A stretch of DNA of 64,000 nt from NCBI RefSeq assembly GCF_023101185.1, contig NZ_CP078077.1, positions 1-64,000 of the forward strand, written 5' to 3'. Source of the stretch: Microbacterium galbinum. Lineage in GTDB: Bacteria > Actinomycetota > Actinomycetes > Actinomycetales > Microbacteriaceae. This document shows, piece by piece, positions 53,587 through 62,689 of the stretch; positions within the stretch are counted from its first letter, which is position 1; each line of letters starts with the position of its first letter. The notes under the pieces were generated by a model, which made no database searches, was not told the origin of the DNA, and saw only the letters and a program-made list of their open reading frames with translations. The translations under genes were made by a program, and so were the position numbers.

Positions 53587-55019
53587 GCGGCCTCCTCAGC
53601 CTCTGTCGACGGCATCCGACTCACGTCGGGCCCGTCTCCGGTGATGTCGGCACCGGCGCGGCGGATGATCTCGCGCGCTTCGTCCTGGCGCAGCACGGGC
53701 TTGTCCGTGCCGAGGTAGATCTTCTGAACGACCTCGGCGACGAACCGTGCGAGCTCGCGCGACTCCGCATCGTCGGGAGTGCTCGGCAGCAGGTCTTCGA
53801 CCGGCAGTCCGAACTTGTCGCGGACGTAGGCGCGCAACCCGTCGTCGACCTGGACAGCGCCGCTCTCGATGAGGCCCTTGATCGCCTCGGCGGTGACCTG
53901 CTGCTGCTCGCCGATCGCGGCCGGCACGAGCCGGGGTGCCGGTTCGTTCGGTCCCCAGTTCAGATCGACGAGGTCCTCGATGACGTGCTGCTGGATGACG
54001 TCGGCGACGTTCTGCGCGACGGCATTCAGGCTGTCGGTGAAGAAGTTCGCGAACGTCGACCCGAGCGCCCACGACCCCGTCTCGGTTCCGAGGTTGAGGA
54101 AGTGCGCGAGGACCGCGCGAGCGATCTGCTCGTCGTAGTACCGGATCGGCTTGTCGGTGTCGGGGAGCTTCCCGCTGACGCCGACGAACTGGAACGTCGA
54201 GCCCTTCGAGAGCGAGACGCCGGCGGCTTCGCCCGCACGCGCCTGCTTCACGATCTCGAGGCCGCGCTTGATCTCATCGTCGAGCCAGCCGACCATCTGA
54301 TCGAAGTCGCCCTCGGGCGGATCCCCGACAGTGAAGACAGGCATGCCGAGACCGTTGCGCTCGGCGGTCAGCGCCTGAATGCGCAGGACGCGATCCTTGA
54401 GGATCCACATCTTGTACGCGGATCGCAACAGCGATTCGCCGAGCCAGTTCGCGCCCTCGCGTTCATGCACGAACGCGACGAGGTCCTTCACCTTGATGCG
54501 GACCTTGCCGCTGCCCATGAGGCCGCCCTGCTCGATGGCGATGAGGCCTCCGTCGCGGGCGACCTCGATGTTCGAGATCGTGCGCGGGGGCCGCCATGCG
54601 AGCTTCGCGAGGTGCGTCCGCCCCGGGTCCGAGGTCTGGTCGTAGACCTGCTCGAAGTAGGAGTGACCGTAGACGAGGGAGAGCAGCGCGAGACGCAGGA
54701 ACTCCTTGAAGGAGAACCGGCCCTTGGTGCGCAACGGCGCCGTGGGAGGCTGGCCCTTGATCGGCAGGCCGAGGTCAGCCGCGATGTGCGCGACGACCTC
54801 GGGTCGGCATCCGGTTCCGTCGATCGCCCACTCCGTGCGCATGATCGGCAGGGTTACGGCGCGGAGCACGGACTTCACCTGCGGGTCTTCGCGGCGCATC
54901 CGGTCGAACACGTTGATCGACTTCGGCCACTGCAGATCCGGGTTCTCTTCGTTCGTCTCGGCGACCCAGTTCATCCACCCCGGGAGCGTCGAGTCGACCT
55001 GATATCCGGTCTCAGACAA
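53583..55019 (-). CDS. Portal protein
   Basis: 478 residues from TTG 55019 after GAGGAGG (the upstream GTG-like frame overlaps the terminase). Portal of the DUF935/Mu gp29-like type: SVYGHSYFEQVYD-like region, LAWRPPRTISNIEV, FVHEREGANWLGESLLR, and DEQIARAVLAHFLNLGTETG. Forms the dodecamer through which DNA is packaged. Confidence 0.88.
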   Translation of the reverse strand: MSETGYQVDSTLPGWMNWVAETNEENPDLQWPKSINVFDRMRREDPQVKSVLRAVTLPIMRTEWAIDGTGCRPEVVAHIAADLGLPIKGQPPTAPLRTKGRFSFKEFLRLALLSLVYGHSYFEQVYDQTSDPGRTHLAKLAWRPPRTISNIEVARDGGLIAIEQGGLMGSGKVRIKVKDLVAFVHEREGANWLGESLLRSAYKMWILKDRVLRIQALTAERNGLGMPVFTVGDPPEGDFDQMVGWLDDEIKRGLEIVKQARAGEAAGVSLSKGSTFQFVGVSGKLPDTDKPIRYYDEQIARAVLAHFLNLGTETGSWALGSTFANFFTDSLNAVAQNVADVIQQHVIEDLVDLNWGPNEPAPRLVPAAIGEQQQVTAEAIKGLIESGAVQVDDGLRAYVRDKFGLPVEDLLPSTPDDAESRELARFVAEVVQKIYLGTDKPVLRQDEAREIIRRAGADITGDGPDVSRMPSTEAEEAA

Positions 55020-55033
55020 GGCGGCCTCCTCTG

Positions 55034-56626
55034 TCAGAACCTCGCTGTCGCGAGGTCCAGGTCGCTTCCGGCGACGTCGTCTCGTTTGAGGACCGCTGCC
55101 TTGGGCGGCGGCGGGGTGCTCTTCTTCGGTGTTGCCTCGGACTTGAGGACGCCCCACAGCGCCCAGGTGATCGCCTGCGCCATCGTGACGGGCTTCGTCG
55201 GGTCGGACTGCTCCCAGGTCACGCCAGCGCGGCCGATGTTGCGCGTCGTCGCGAACTCGAGCGACTTCGTGACCTCGGCTTGCGGGCGGTGCGGGACGAG
55301 TCCTGCGTTGACGTGCTCGATGAACAGCGTGTGCGCCGCGGCGATCTCGTCGAGGTTCATGGCGAGGTACTTGACCTTCGCCTGGTCGAGCGCGGCGATC
55401 ACGGCCGCCGCGTTCTTCGGATCGAGCACGACGAGCGCGTTGCCGTGCTCGGCCTTCAGCTTCTTTACCATCGGGGCGATCCAGAGGGTTCCGCTGTCCG
55501 TGTGGAGGTGCTCGACGACGATCGTGTCGCTGTCGGCGCGGACGGCCGCGCCGATGGTGCCGAAACCACCACCGCGCCCGAGCGCGAGGGACAGCACTAC
55601 GCCGTCACCGGCGACCGCTGCCTCTTCGTCCTCGTGCCGCTTCCACACTTCGAGGTCGAGAGCCGAGAGCTTCTCGGCGACGACGACGCGGCGTGCGGGC
55701 CAGATCGACAGGCGCTGGCGTGCGAACGCGTCAGGGCTGGTCTGCCCCATGCGATCCCAGTCGTCTTGGATCGTCTTCCACGCGAGGCGTATGCCCAGGC
55801 CCGGGTTGGCCTCGCGCCACGCGTCCGCGCTACCGAGGTCGATGTTCTTCATCGCGTCCGGGTGGTCGGAGCCGACCGGCGTGTGCTCGATCCAGCCGGT
55901 GCGCTCGAGGCCACCCTTGCGGCCGCGGTCGCGCAGGCCCTCGAAATATTCGCCATCCTGGTCCTCTTTCGGGACCGTGCCGGTGAACAGCACCTGCTTG
56001 TTCGGGCTGGCATCCGTCGCGGGCAGGAGCGCTTCGAGGATCGTCAGCGGCGTGTGCTGCGCCTCATCGACGATGAGCACGTCGTAGGAGACACCGACAC
56101 CGGCAGCACCCGTGCGGGTGAAGTAGACGATGCGGTTGCCGTTCTTCAGCTCGATTGCCATGTTGCCGTTGCCGGTCGAGATCCCGGTCACGCCCTGCGC
56201 GGTCTGCTTGCCACCGCCGACGAGCTCGGCACGCAGGATCGGCGACGCGAGAATGATGCGGCGAGCGCGGCGGAACGCCTCACGGGCGGTGGGGCCCTCG
56301 TGCGCGGTGTGGCCGATGAGCTTCGGGGCGCCGTCCTCGCGAGGCCAGAGGAACAGGTGGGCGAGCTCGTAGGGCAGGAGGATGTTGCCCTTGCCCTGCT
56401 GGCGGGAGACGAGGATCCCGAACTCGGTCGCCGCCCACTGGCCTTCCATGTCGATGGAGGCGACGGCTTCGAGCGCGCCCTCCTGCCACGGGTCGCAGCG
56501 GATATTGGCGAGGTCGCAGATGTCGAGAATGTCGTCGAGGAGCGTGTCGACCCGGCTAGCCGGTAGCGCCCGAACCCGCGGCTCTTGCAGCCCGAGCAGC
56601 ACGGGCTTGGGCGAGTTGGTCGGCAA
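55034..56626 (-). CDS. Terminase large subunit
   Basis: 530 residues. N-terminal ATPase: Walker A-like VSRQQGKGN (about 73-81), Walker B VLIVDEAQH (about 183-191), and FTGTVP coupling. C-terminal RNase H-like nuclease with VVLSLALGRGGGFG and VVVLDPKNAAA. Powers DNA packaging. A TTG at 56626 after GGAG is taken as the start; 56689 is an alternative. Confidence 0.92.
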   Translation of the reverse strand: MPTNSPKPVLLGLQEPRVRALPASRVDTLLDDILDICDLANIRCDPWQEGALEAVASIDMEGQWAATEFGILVSRQQGKGNILLPYELAHLFLWPREDGAPKLIGHTAHEGPTAREAFRRARRIILASPILRAELVGGGKQTAQGVTGISTGNGNMAIELKNGNRIVYFTRTGAAGVGVSYDVLIVDEAQHTPLTILEALLPATDASPNKQVLFTGTVPKEDQDGEYFEGLRDRGRKGGLERTGWIEHTPVGSDHPDAMKNIDLGSADAWREANPGLGIRLAWKTIQDDWDRMGQTSPDAFARQRLSIWPARRVVVAEKLSALDLEVWKRHEDEEAAVAGDGVVLSLALGRGGGFGTIGAAVRADSDTIVVEHLHTDSGTLWIAPMVKKLKAEHGNALVVLDPKNAAAVIAALDQAKVKYLAMNLDEIAAAHTLFIEHVNAGLVPHRPQAEVTKSLEFATTRNIGRAGVTWEQSDPTKPVTMAQAITWALWGVLKSEATPKKSTPPPPKAAVLKRDDVAGSDLDLATARF

Positions 56627-56981
56627 GGCTGAGCTCCTTCGGCGCATCCGCGGGACCGCGTACGGCCTCGACGGCGGCGCGGAACTCACGGGAGATCGGA
56701 GCGAGCCGGGTCGGATCTGATTCGGCGATCGTCGTGAACGCGGTGCGCAGCGTGTCGACGATGAGCTTCATGTCGTCCGGCTGCTCGGCGTCGTCGCTCG
56801 GGTGCGGATCAGCGGGCGGCGCGAACGTGGGCGTGCGCGGTGCGCGCGGCTTCGAACGCTTCGACGGCTTCCGGCCGGCGTCCGCGTGAGCACGGCGGCA
56901 GGCATCGTCGACCTCGACGCCCTCGCGGAGGTGTCGGCGGTACGCGGCATCCGTGCCGCAGGGGGCCTTGGGGCGTCCCAT
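56556..56981 (-). CDS. Terminase small subunit
   Basis: 141 residues, with basic DNA-binding N-terminus (MGRPKAPCGTDAAYRRHLRE) and helical C-terminus (LSLADQLAQARAARAARA). Overlaps the large-subunit start by about 70 bp. Recognises the packaging site. Confidence 0.75.
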   Translation of the reverse strand: MGRPKAPCGTDAAYRRHLREGVEVDDACRRAHADAGRKPSKRSKPRAPRTPTFAPPADPHPSDDAEQPDDMKLIVDTLRTAFTTIAESDPTRLAPISREFRAAVEAVRGPADAPKELSLADQLAQARAARAARAAGSGATG

Positions 56982-57130
56982 CGCTCTCCCCCTCCTCCGA
57001 ATTCCCCCATGCGCCGTTTTTACCTGCGGAGAGAGCCGCCAGGACCGCGCGGGAGGCTGGCAGCCCCGGGCCGACCCTGGATTTTTTGACGATCCGCGGG
57101 TCGACCCGGGTGGGGTGATTGGTCAGGGGG

Positions 57131-57244
57131 TCAGAGCAGCCGCGCGAGCCTGATCGGTGCCCAGGCGAACGCGACACCGAACCCGAGGATGACGAGCGAC
57201 GCAGCGGCAGCCAGCGCCCAGACGATGAGGTCCCACGGGGTCAT
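57131..57244 (-). CDS. Small membrane protein before terminase
   Basis: 37 residues: MTPWDLIVWALAAAASLVIL, then GFGVAFAWAPIRLARLL, one or two hydrophobic helices. ATG 57244 overlaps the stop of the 122-residue gene (ATGA), which supports it as real. Function unknown. Confidence 0.5.
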   Translation of the reverse strand: MTPWDLIVWALAAAASLVILGFGVAFAWAPIRLARLL

Positions 57245-57609
57245 GACGCAACCTCGGGCGAGGTGGCGAGCGACGGCGCCACGGCGAGCGTGAGCGACTC
57301 GCTCTCCTCGACGGTCAGCCCGTCGGCCACCACCACCTCGTCGGCCTCGACTCCGCGTGCGCCGTCCGGTGTGCGCGGGGTGACGACGGCGACGGGCTCG
57401 ATGCCCAGGCGCTCCGCCTCGATGAGCCCGCGCTTCTTCGTCGGCGCGAGCACGATGATGCGACGGGACGGGTCAGGGGCGATGTCGGCGCCGTCGATGA
57501 ACGTGAGCCCGAGATCCACGACACTCTGCAGGGTGGGGGTGGTCGCGTGCTCGCCACCGGCGGGCTGTGCCTCGGCGAGCACGACGTCAACGCGGCTACT
57601 CGTGTTCAT
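57241..57609 (-). CDS. Phage protein of unknown function before terminase
   Basis: 122 residues with alternating strands (LGLTFIDGADIAPDPSRRII, VLAPTKKRGLIEAERLGIEP), acidic ends, and no catalytic motif. Coupled to the 37-residue membrane gene. Common position for small packaging-associated proteins. Confidence 0.6.
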   Translation of the reverse strand: MNTSSRVDVVLAEAQPAGGEHATTPTLQSVVDLGLTFIDGADIAPDPSRRIIVLAPTKKRGLIEAERLGIEPVAVVTPRTPDGARGVEADEVVVADGLTVEESESLTLAVAPSLATSPEVAS

Positions 57610-57623
57610 GGTGACCTCCTGGT

Positions 57624-57929
57624 CTACGTGGCCGCCCAGATCTCTGTGGCGGCGTGGTTCGACTTCCGGCTATTGCAACTGCGGTGCATCGGAACGAGCA
57701 CCTGGCCGACAAGTGAGCCGCCGTTGTCGATCGCCTCGTCGTGGTCAGCGGTGAACGACATGCGGTGAGTGTCGGGCAGGTCGGTGTCGATGTGCTTCCC
57801 GCATCCCCACCCCGAAGGTGAGCCGTAACCGCAGGGCAGGTCCTCGACGCGCGTGCGGCGCTTCAGCGCGGCCTGCTTGCGTCGGTAGGCCCTGTGGCCC
57901 TTGCCGTTGCGGATCGACGCGTTGCCCAT
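57624..57929 (-). CDS. HNH endonuclease
   Basis: 101 residues from ATG 57929. HNH motif: ADHDEAIDNGG, then MHRSCNSRKSN; Cys33 and Cys43 may help bind zinc. HNH proteins next to terminase genes are needed for packaging-site cleavage in many siphoviruses. Confidence 0.85.
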   Translation of the reverse strand: MGNASIRNGKGHRAYRRKQAALKRRTRVEDLPCGYGSPSGWGCGKHIDTDLPDTHRMSFTADHDEAIDNGGSLVGQVLVPMHRSCNSRKSNHAATEIWAAT

Positions 57930-58148
57930 CGTCAGCCTCCCGCAGTGAAGGTGCCCGGCTCGCTCAGCCTGCGCGCGTGAACGATGTGCGCCACAGCGAA
58001 GGCGAGCCGGAAGACGGTCGGACGTGGGCGGCGGCTTACTCGTGCCAGGGGCGTCTCTGCGGGCACTGGGGATGCCGCACGCCCGGGCCTTTCCAGACCC
58101 CGCCGCCCACGCCCAGATTGTGGGGTCGCTCTTGGATACGCTCAACCT
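57930..58148. other. Divergent intergenic region with leaderless-type promoter
   Basis: 219 bp between the HNH start and the plus-strand membrane gene. TACGCT at 58137-58142 lies six bases before the GTG at 58149, giving a leaderless-type promoter. The HNH-side late promoter is not evident by eye. Confidence 0.35.
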
Positions 58149-58538
58149 GTGCTGTCATTCTTCGCCGCTGCCGTACCGATCCTCGGCGCCCTGTACGTCG
58201 CGTTCTCCATGCTGATCGAGTACGGCCGTGCGGCGCATATCGCACGTGCATACGACCGTGTCGACGACTGGTACACACCGCAAGTCGATTCGCTGGACAT
58301 CGCGACACTGGGCGGAGTCGAGTACGACCGTCGGAGGGAAGCTCTCAACGATCAGCGGGCGCGACTCCTTGAGGCCAACGGGCTCGATCCCTCGCTCGGT
58401 ACCGCAGGAGCGTTCAATCGTTCACAACGACCTCAGCACCCGCGACGCGTGGACTCGCGACGGCAATGGGTGCTCTTGTGGTCGTCGGCTGCAGGCATCG
58501 TGCTCGTCGCCGTAGACCTCGGCCTCCGGAGCCTGTAA
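58149..58538 (+). CDS. Prophage-carried membrane protein (plus strand)
   Basis: 129 residues from GTG 58149: an N-terminal helix (LSFFAAAVPILGALYVAFSM), a soluble charged domain of about 75 residues (VDDWYTPQVDSLDIATLGG) and a C-terminal helix (WVLLWSSAAGIVLVAVDLGL). Opposite to the phage operon and closed by its own terminator, so it is probably a lysogenic-conversion gene. Function unknown. Confidence 0.6.
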   Translation: MLSFFAAAVPILGALYVAFSMLIEYGRAAHIARAYDRVDDWYTPQVDSLDIATLGGVEYDRRREALNDQRARLLEANGLDPSLGTAGAFNRSQRPQHPRRVDSRRQWVLLWSSAAGIVLVAVDLGLRSL

Positions 58539-58540
58539 CG

Positions 58541-58573
58541 CCGAAAGCCCCGCCGGTATCGGCAGGGCTTCGG
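58541..58573. terminator. Bidirectional terminator between convergent genes
   Basis: CCGAAAGCCCCGCCG and CGGCAGGGCTTCGG form a long stem around GTAT with one or two mismatches, immediately after the stop of the plus-strand gene. It also ends the minus-strand early operon's last gene. Confidence 0.8.
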
Positions 58574-58629
58574 TCATAGTTCAGGTGCAAGCACAGCTTA
58601 ACATAGCGGCCGGAAACATTTGAAGAGTT

Positions 58630-59073
58630 TCACTCCAAGAACTGCACGGTACCGATTCCGGCGCTGTCGACCTCTTCCATCGGCAGATACCCATCGCAGT
58701 AGTAGTGCGCCGTCGGCGGCGAGTATCGCCACCCGTCGTGCACCTGACAGGTCAGACCGGAATCGAACGTCACTCGAATGTCGGGATCTCGATAGGGCCG
58801 CCCCACACCGTTGAGCGTGATTACGAGCTTGGTGGTCTCGTACCGCGCGTCGATGTCGAGCACCGCGGAGCTGATCTGCCATTCCTCGGTCTGCAGGGTT
58901 CCCCCGAGTTGCACTGGCGCGCTACCCGATCGGGCCTCCCAGTCGGCGCGCTGATTGTTGGACCAGACGACACCTCCGATCACTAACGCGATCAGGAGCA
59001 CGACGACTGCGGTCAGCGTACTGCACCCCGTGGACTTGGCGGGCACTCGCTTTGTCGTCATGCTCCCGATCAT
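58630..59073 (-). CDS. Single-pass membrane protein with extracytoplasmic domain
   Basis: 147 residues. Basic N-terminus, a helix (LTAVVVLLIALVIGGVVWSN) and an exported domain with two Cys (LTCQVHDGWRYS, HYYCDGYLP) that may form a disulfide. ATG 59073 overlaps nothing but is two bases past the HTH gene stop. It could affect adsorption or entry; role unknown. Confidence 0.6.
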   Translation of the reverse strand: MIGSMTTKRVPAKSTGCSTLTAVVVLLIALVIGGVVWSNNQRADWEARSGSAPVQLGGTLQTEEWQISSAVLDIDARYETTKLVITLNGVGRPYRDPDIRVTFDSGLTCQVHDGWRYSPPTAHYYCDGYLPMEEVDSAGIGTVQFLE

Positions 59074-59074
59074 G

Positions 59075-59275
59075 TCACCGATCCCGGGGCTTCCGGTTCT
59101 TGCGCGGCCGGCCGATACGCCGACGCATGGCCCGCTCGGCGGCGAGCACGGCATCCCGGTCGAAGCGGCCAGGCACAGGACTCTTGAGCACGCCAGCATC
59201 GACCCAGTTGCGGATCGTGCGCTCAGTGCGTCCCGCCACTTCAGCAGCCTCTGCGAGCGTGAGCCATATTTTCAT
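59075..59275 (-). CDS. HTH DNA-binding protein (excisionase-like)
   Basis: 66 residues: LTLAEAAEVAGRTERTIRNW, VDAGVLKSPVPGRFDRDAVL and a basic end (RRRIGRPRKNRKPRDR), a MerR/Xis-type winged helix. ATG overlaps the preceding stop. Possibly a regulator of late expression. Confidence 0.7.
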   Translation of the reverse strand: MKIWLTLAEAAEVAGRTERTIRNWVDAGVLKSPVPGRFDRDAVLAAERAMRRRIGRPRKNRKPRDR

Positions 59276-60213
59276 GCCGCCTCTCCCCTCTTCCGGGCCG
59301 CAGTGGCGAGCACGTCAGCCTCGCGGTACCGGCCGAGATGCACCTCGAGGTCTCCGGCCTTCACCCAGCCGCGCACGGTGCCAGGCTCGCGGTGCACGAG
59401 GCGCGCGGCAGCGACAAGGGTGAGCAGGCTCGGATCGTGCGGGCGGACCTCCGGCGGGGCGGGCTCAGCGAACACGGCCGCCCAGAGTCCGCCGTCGTCC
59501 TGCGAGTTCGCTTCCCAGTCGCACTCCGAGGTCGTGCACCGGTAGCGCGAGGGGCGACCGCTGCGGCCCGGCTGGACGCGCACGGCCATCAGGTCGCACT
59601 CCGGGCACGCGGCCTGCGCCCACCGGGGCGAGTCCTCGAGCGGCCAACGCACCGCGGCATCCGCGACCGTCCACACGTCCGGCGCAGCCCCGTTGACGAC
59701 CATCACGCCCTCACAGAGTGCCTCGATCTGATGCGAGTCGTTCGCCAGGTGATCGAGGTCGTCGAGGATGACATCGGCGGCGAGACGGACGACGTCGTGC
59801 GCGGCATCCGCCATCGCACCGGCGGCGAGGCCAGCGCCGGGGCGGTCCTCCCCCGCGACGTGGTTCGCCCACATGTTCATCGTCGTCGTGATGTCGTTCG
59901 ACGCATCGATCAGGTCGGCGGCGACAGGAGCCGGGATCTCGATCGACGACGACTGCACCCGGATACGGTCGTACGCTGCGGCCTTCGTCGGGTCAGCGAT
60001 CGAACGCAGATGCCCGACGACGTCGGCGGCGTCCTCGAGGTGGCGTCGAAGTGTGCGGTAGCAGCGCTCGCACAGCAGCACGCCCTCGCGGGCGTCGACC
60101 GGCGCGCACCCTCGGCAAGGGTTCGGACCGTCGTAGTCGTTCCCGCTGCGCTCGCACGCCGCGAGGTGAGAGTCCCTGGCCGTGCACCCACGGATGCAGT
60201 AGCGGTCAGACAT
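59272..60213 (-). CDS. Zinc-finger and HTH phage protein
   Basis: 313 residues. N-terminal Cys-rich part (CIRGC, CRGC, LLCERCYRTL), a helical middle, a CPEC...CTTSEC Cys cluster, and a C-terminal HTH (LLTLVAAARLVHREPGTVRGW). ATG 60213 follows GAGGAGGAG. Proteins of this type occur in early operons of actinophages; function unknown, DNA binding likely. Confidence 0.7.
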   Translation of the reverse strand: MSDRYCIRGCTARDSHLAACERSGNDYDGPNPCRGCAPVDAREGVLLCERCYRTLRRHLEDAADVVGHLRSIADPTKAAAYDRIRVQSSSIEIPAPVAADLIDASNDITTTMNMWANHVAGEDRPGAGLAAGAMADAAHDVVRLAADVILDDLDHLANDSHQIEALCEGVMVVNGAAPDVWTVADAAVRWPLEDSPRWAQAACPECDLMAVRVQPGRSGRPSRYRCTTSECDWEANSQDDGGLWAAVFAEPAPPEVRPHDPSLLTLVAAARLVHREPGTVRGWVKAGDLEVHLGRYREADVLATAARKRGEAA

Positions 60214-60631
60214 CGGTCTCCTCCTCAGGCTGCGGCTCCGGTTCGATCGACGCGCACGCGCCCGTGCACGTCGTGAGCGGGAGCGCATCGGCGGTCCAGT
60301 TGCTCGGGTAGTAGAGCGGGCACGGCCAGGTGTGGCCGGTCTCGCTGTGCGGCTCGTCGGGTGTGTCGTGCTCGGTGGGCTGGTCACAGTTGCCGAAGTC
60401 CGCGGGGCATTCGTGCGTGTGGACAGGCGCGGCACAGTCGGCGGTGTCGGTGCAGTCGCCGAGCACCGGCTCCGGTTCCGCCGGCGGGAGCACGCGCACG
60501 TCGAGCTCGGTGAACTCGAGCACCTCGTCCTCGGGGTAGAAGATCGCCCCGTTTTGCCAACCGCCGCGCACCTGCTCGGCGAGCGGGTACTCGGTCATGT
60601 CGCCTCGCTGGACGGTCAGCCGAGCAATCAT
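60206..60631 (-). CDS. Cys/His-rich early phage protein
   Basis: 141 residues from ATG 60631: beta-rich N-terminal part (MTEYPLAEQVRGGWQNGAI) and a Cys/His/Glu/Pro-rich C-terminal half with several CxxxDC and HTHECP elements. Unknown function; metal binding likely. Confidence 0.55.
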   Translation of the reverse strand: MIARLTVQRGDMTEYPLAEQVRGGWQNGAIFYPEDEVLEFTELDVRVLPPAEPEPVLGDCTDTADCAAPVHTHECPADFGNCDQPTEHDTPDEPHSETGHTWPCPLYYPSNWTADALPLTTCTGACASIEPEPQPEEETDV

Positions 60632-61023
60632 GATCCCGCTCCGTTCAGGTCCACCTGAACCCACGGCCCAGCCTTCTGACGACGGATCAACTCGGGGCGC
60701 AGACGGGGCATGCCTGCTTCCTCGTGGAACTCGTTCTCCTCGGCCGCGCGCATCTTTCCCCGCGCGGCGGGCTCCTCCGGGTTGTCGTACGCGAAGCCCG
60801 TCTTGTAGACATTCCCGTCGTCTCCGACGAGGCGATACCCCCACTCCCATTCCGGTTCCCCGACGACGACGCTCGCGCGCACCTCGGCATCGCGAGCAGC
60901 CAGCCAGCGATCGAATGCCTCGACAGCATCGGGTGCGTCCGCGGAGAACATGTGCGCGGTGACTCGGTCCGCTGCACGGATGTAGTCCCGGATCTCTTCC
61001 GTGGTCGGCGCGTGAGTGCTCAT
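60628..61023 (-). CDS. Early phage protein of unknown function
   Basis: 131 residues: helical N-terminus (TEEIRDYIRAADRVTAHMFS), then WGYRLVGDDGNVYKTGFAYD and a charged end. Coupled to both neighbours by ATGA overlaps. Confidence 0.6.
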   Translation of the reverse strand: MSTHAPTTEEIRDYIRAADRVTAHMFSADAPDAVEAFDRWLAARDAEVRASVVVGEPEWEWGYRLVGDDGNVYKTGFAYDNPEEPAARGKMRAAEENEFHEEAGMPRLRPELIRRQKAGPWVQVDLNGAGS

Positions 61024-61457
61024 CGCACACCCCCAGCAGCACGCAAGTCGTGACGGATGCTCTCGATCGCGTGCCCGTCGAGGTAGTAGGCCAGCGCGCC
61101 GCGGAACTTCTCCCAGGCGGCCTCGGCGTCGGACGGTTCGCCCTGCGGCTCCGCGGCATCAGCAAGCGCCTCGGCGACTGTTTCAACCTCGGAACGACGG
61201 AAGCCAGCAGCGAGGATGCGGTCGGCAAGGGCGAGCGTCCCGCGCACCGGTTCACCAAGGATGGTTGCCAGCGCTTCCCGCTCGTCGTCGGTCGGGGTGT
61301 GCACCTCGGTGACGACGGCCGCAGCGGTCGTCGCGAGCGTGCGCACGAGCTTCGCGAACTGCTCCTCGCTCAGCGCGCCGTTCCCGCCGTCGTACGCCTC
61401 GTCGGTGAGCGCCTTCTCGAGCTGCTCGACCAGATCAGAACGGTGTGTCGTCGCCAT
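61020..61457 (-). CDS. Early phage protein of unknown function, helical
   Basis: 145 residues from ATG 61457. Mostly helical ([38 protein letters not shown]). Overlaps the SSB stop by 23 bp. Confidence 0.6.
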   Translation of the reverse strand: MATTHRSDLVEQLEKALTDEAYDGGNGALSEEQFAKLVRTLATTAAAVVTEVHTPTDDEREALATILGEPVRGTLALADRILAAGFRRSEVETVAEALADAAEPQGEPSDAEAAWEKFRGALAYYLDGHAIESIRHDLRAAGGVR

Positions 61458-61908
61458 AGGTCCATCCCCCATCTGCGGGCGGCTCCGAGGTCGCCCACTG
61501 CTGTTCCTGTTCGGCCGGGGCGGATGCCGCCGGTCGCTGTCCATCGGTGCGCGCGGCGCGGGTGACCTGCGCCGTCGCGTAGCGGAGGCTCGGGCCGATC
61601 TCGTCGACCTCGAGCTCGATCGCCGTGCGCTGGTTGCCCTCACGGTCCTGGTACGAGCGCTGCCGGAGACGACCCTGCGCGATCACGCGCATGCCCTTCG
61701 CCAGGGTGCCGGCGACGTGCTCGGCGAACTCGCGCCAGACGCTCGCGCGTAGGAACAGCGGGTCGCCGTCCTTCCACTCGCCGTCCTTCATCGAACGGGG
61801 CGTGCTCGCGATGGTGAAGTTCGCCACCGGGAGGCCGTTCTGCGTGTAGCGCAGCTCGGGGTCGGCCGTCAGATTGCCGACGACGGTGATCACGGTCTCG
61901 CCGGCCAT
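61435..61908 (-). CDS. ssb: Single-stranded DNA-binding protein
   Basis: 157 residues: OB fold (about 1-110; [53 protein letters not shown]) and a flexible tail ending in acidic DDTPF, the protein-interaction tip. It coats ssDNA in phage replication. ATG 61908 overlaps the upstream stop. Confidence 0.93.
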   Translation of the reverse strand: MAGETVITVVGNLTADPELRYTQNGLPVANFTIASTPRSMKDGEWKDGDPLFLRASVWREFAEHVAGTLAKGMRVIAQGRLRQRSYQDREGNQRTAIELEVDEIGPSLRYATAQVTRAARTDGQRPAASAPAEQEQQWATSEPPADGGWTYGDDTPF

Positions 61909-62546
61909 CAGCGCACCTCCTCGTAGCGCACGCGCTCGGCCCGCGCCCATGTGTAGTTCCGGTAACGGTGCGTGTCGTGCTTGCCCCGGACCTCGCAATG
62001 CCAGTGGGAGTACCCTCCGCTACCCATCGGGGGCACCGCGTTGCACGCGAATGGCCTCTTCAGATAGACCGCGGCGTGCAGGCCCTTGAAGTAGAGCCAC
62101 CGGCGCAGACCGAACCACTCACCCCGCGCCCGGCACTCCCAGAGGTCCCAGCGACGGAACAGCGCGAGCTCGCGACGACTCAGGCCGTAGTGCGTAATGC
62201 GCTCGCCCCAGAAACCGAGCTTGACGGTGCCGCCCTCGTCCTGCACGTCGAAGATGCGCCACGACACGTCCTGCCCGTCAGTCGCGCGGACGTCAGCGTA
62301 GTCGTGCGTGGTGATGATCTGACCGTGCGCCTCGTTCTCGTCGGCGAAGCGATACCAGAGGTCTCGGCCGCGGGGCGCGTCGAAGCTGCCGGTCCGGTGC
62401 TCGCCGACGAGGATCATCAGGCGGTGGCCCCAGTCGTACCAGGGGTGGCGATCGCCGATGATGGTCAGCGCTCGATAGGCGATGCCGCCCTCGCGAGTCT
62501 TCCGCCGGAGACGCATCGCCTTGGTGCGGGTCTTCTCGATGTTCAT
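61908..62546 (-). CDS. Early phage protein of unknown function (212 residues)
   Basis: Basic N-terminus ([20 protein letters not shown]), then a Trp/Tyr/Arg-rich sequence ([40 protein letters not shown]). No family recognised. Joined to SSB and the 48-residue gene by overlap. Confidence 0.65.
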   Translation of the reverse strand: MNIEKTRTKAMRLRRKTREGGIAYRALTIIGDRHPWYDWGHRLMILVGEHRTGSFDAPRGRDLWYRFADENEAHGQIITTHDYADVRATDGQDVSWRIFDVQDEGGTVKLGFWGERITHYGLSRRELALFRRWDLWECRARGEWFGLRRWLYFKGLHAAVYLKRPFACNAVPPMGSGGYSHWHCEVRGKHDTHRYRNYTWARAERVRYEEVR

Positions 62547-62689
62547 GCTGCGGTTCTCCTCGCTGCTCGTGTGGTCTTCGGTTTGTCCAGCTCTCGGCGG
62601 AGCTTTGCTCGGTAGGACGGCTCTTTCGCGTACCGTCCGCAGCACAGGTCCAGGAACTCGGCGAGAGCCATCTCAGAACGGTTCTTCAT
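62543..62689 (-). CDS. Small early phage protein
   Basis: 48 residues from ATG 62689, after GGAGGGGGCCTGGG; basic helical (MALAEFLDLCCGRYAKEPSY, RAKLRRELDKPKTTRAARR). Overlaps the replication-type gene by 17 bp. Function unknown. Confidence 0.5.
   Translation of the reverse strand: MKNRSEMALAEFLDLCCGRYAKEPSYRAKLRRELDKPKTTRAARRTAA

Noticed and set aside
57010..57130. Extra gene between small terminase and the 37-residue ORF
   Set aside because: No frame with plausible start, composition or ribosome-binding site.
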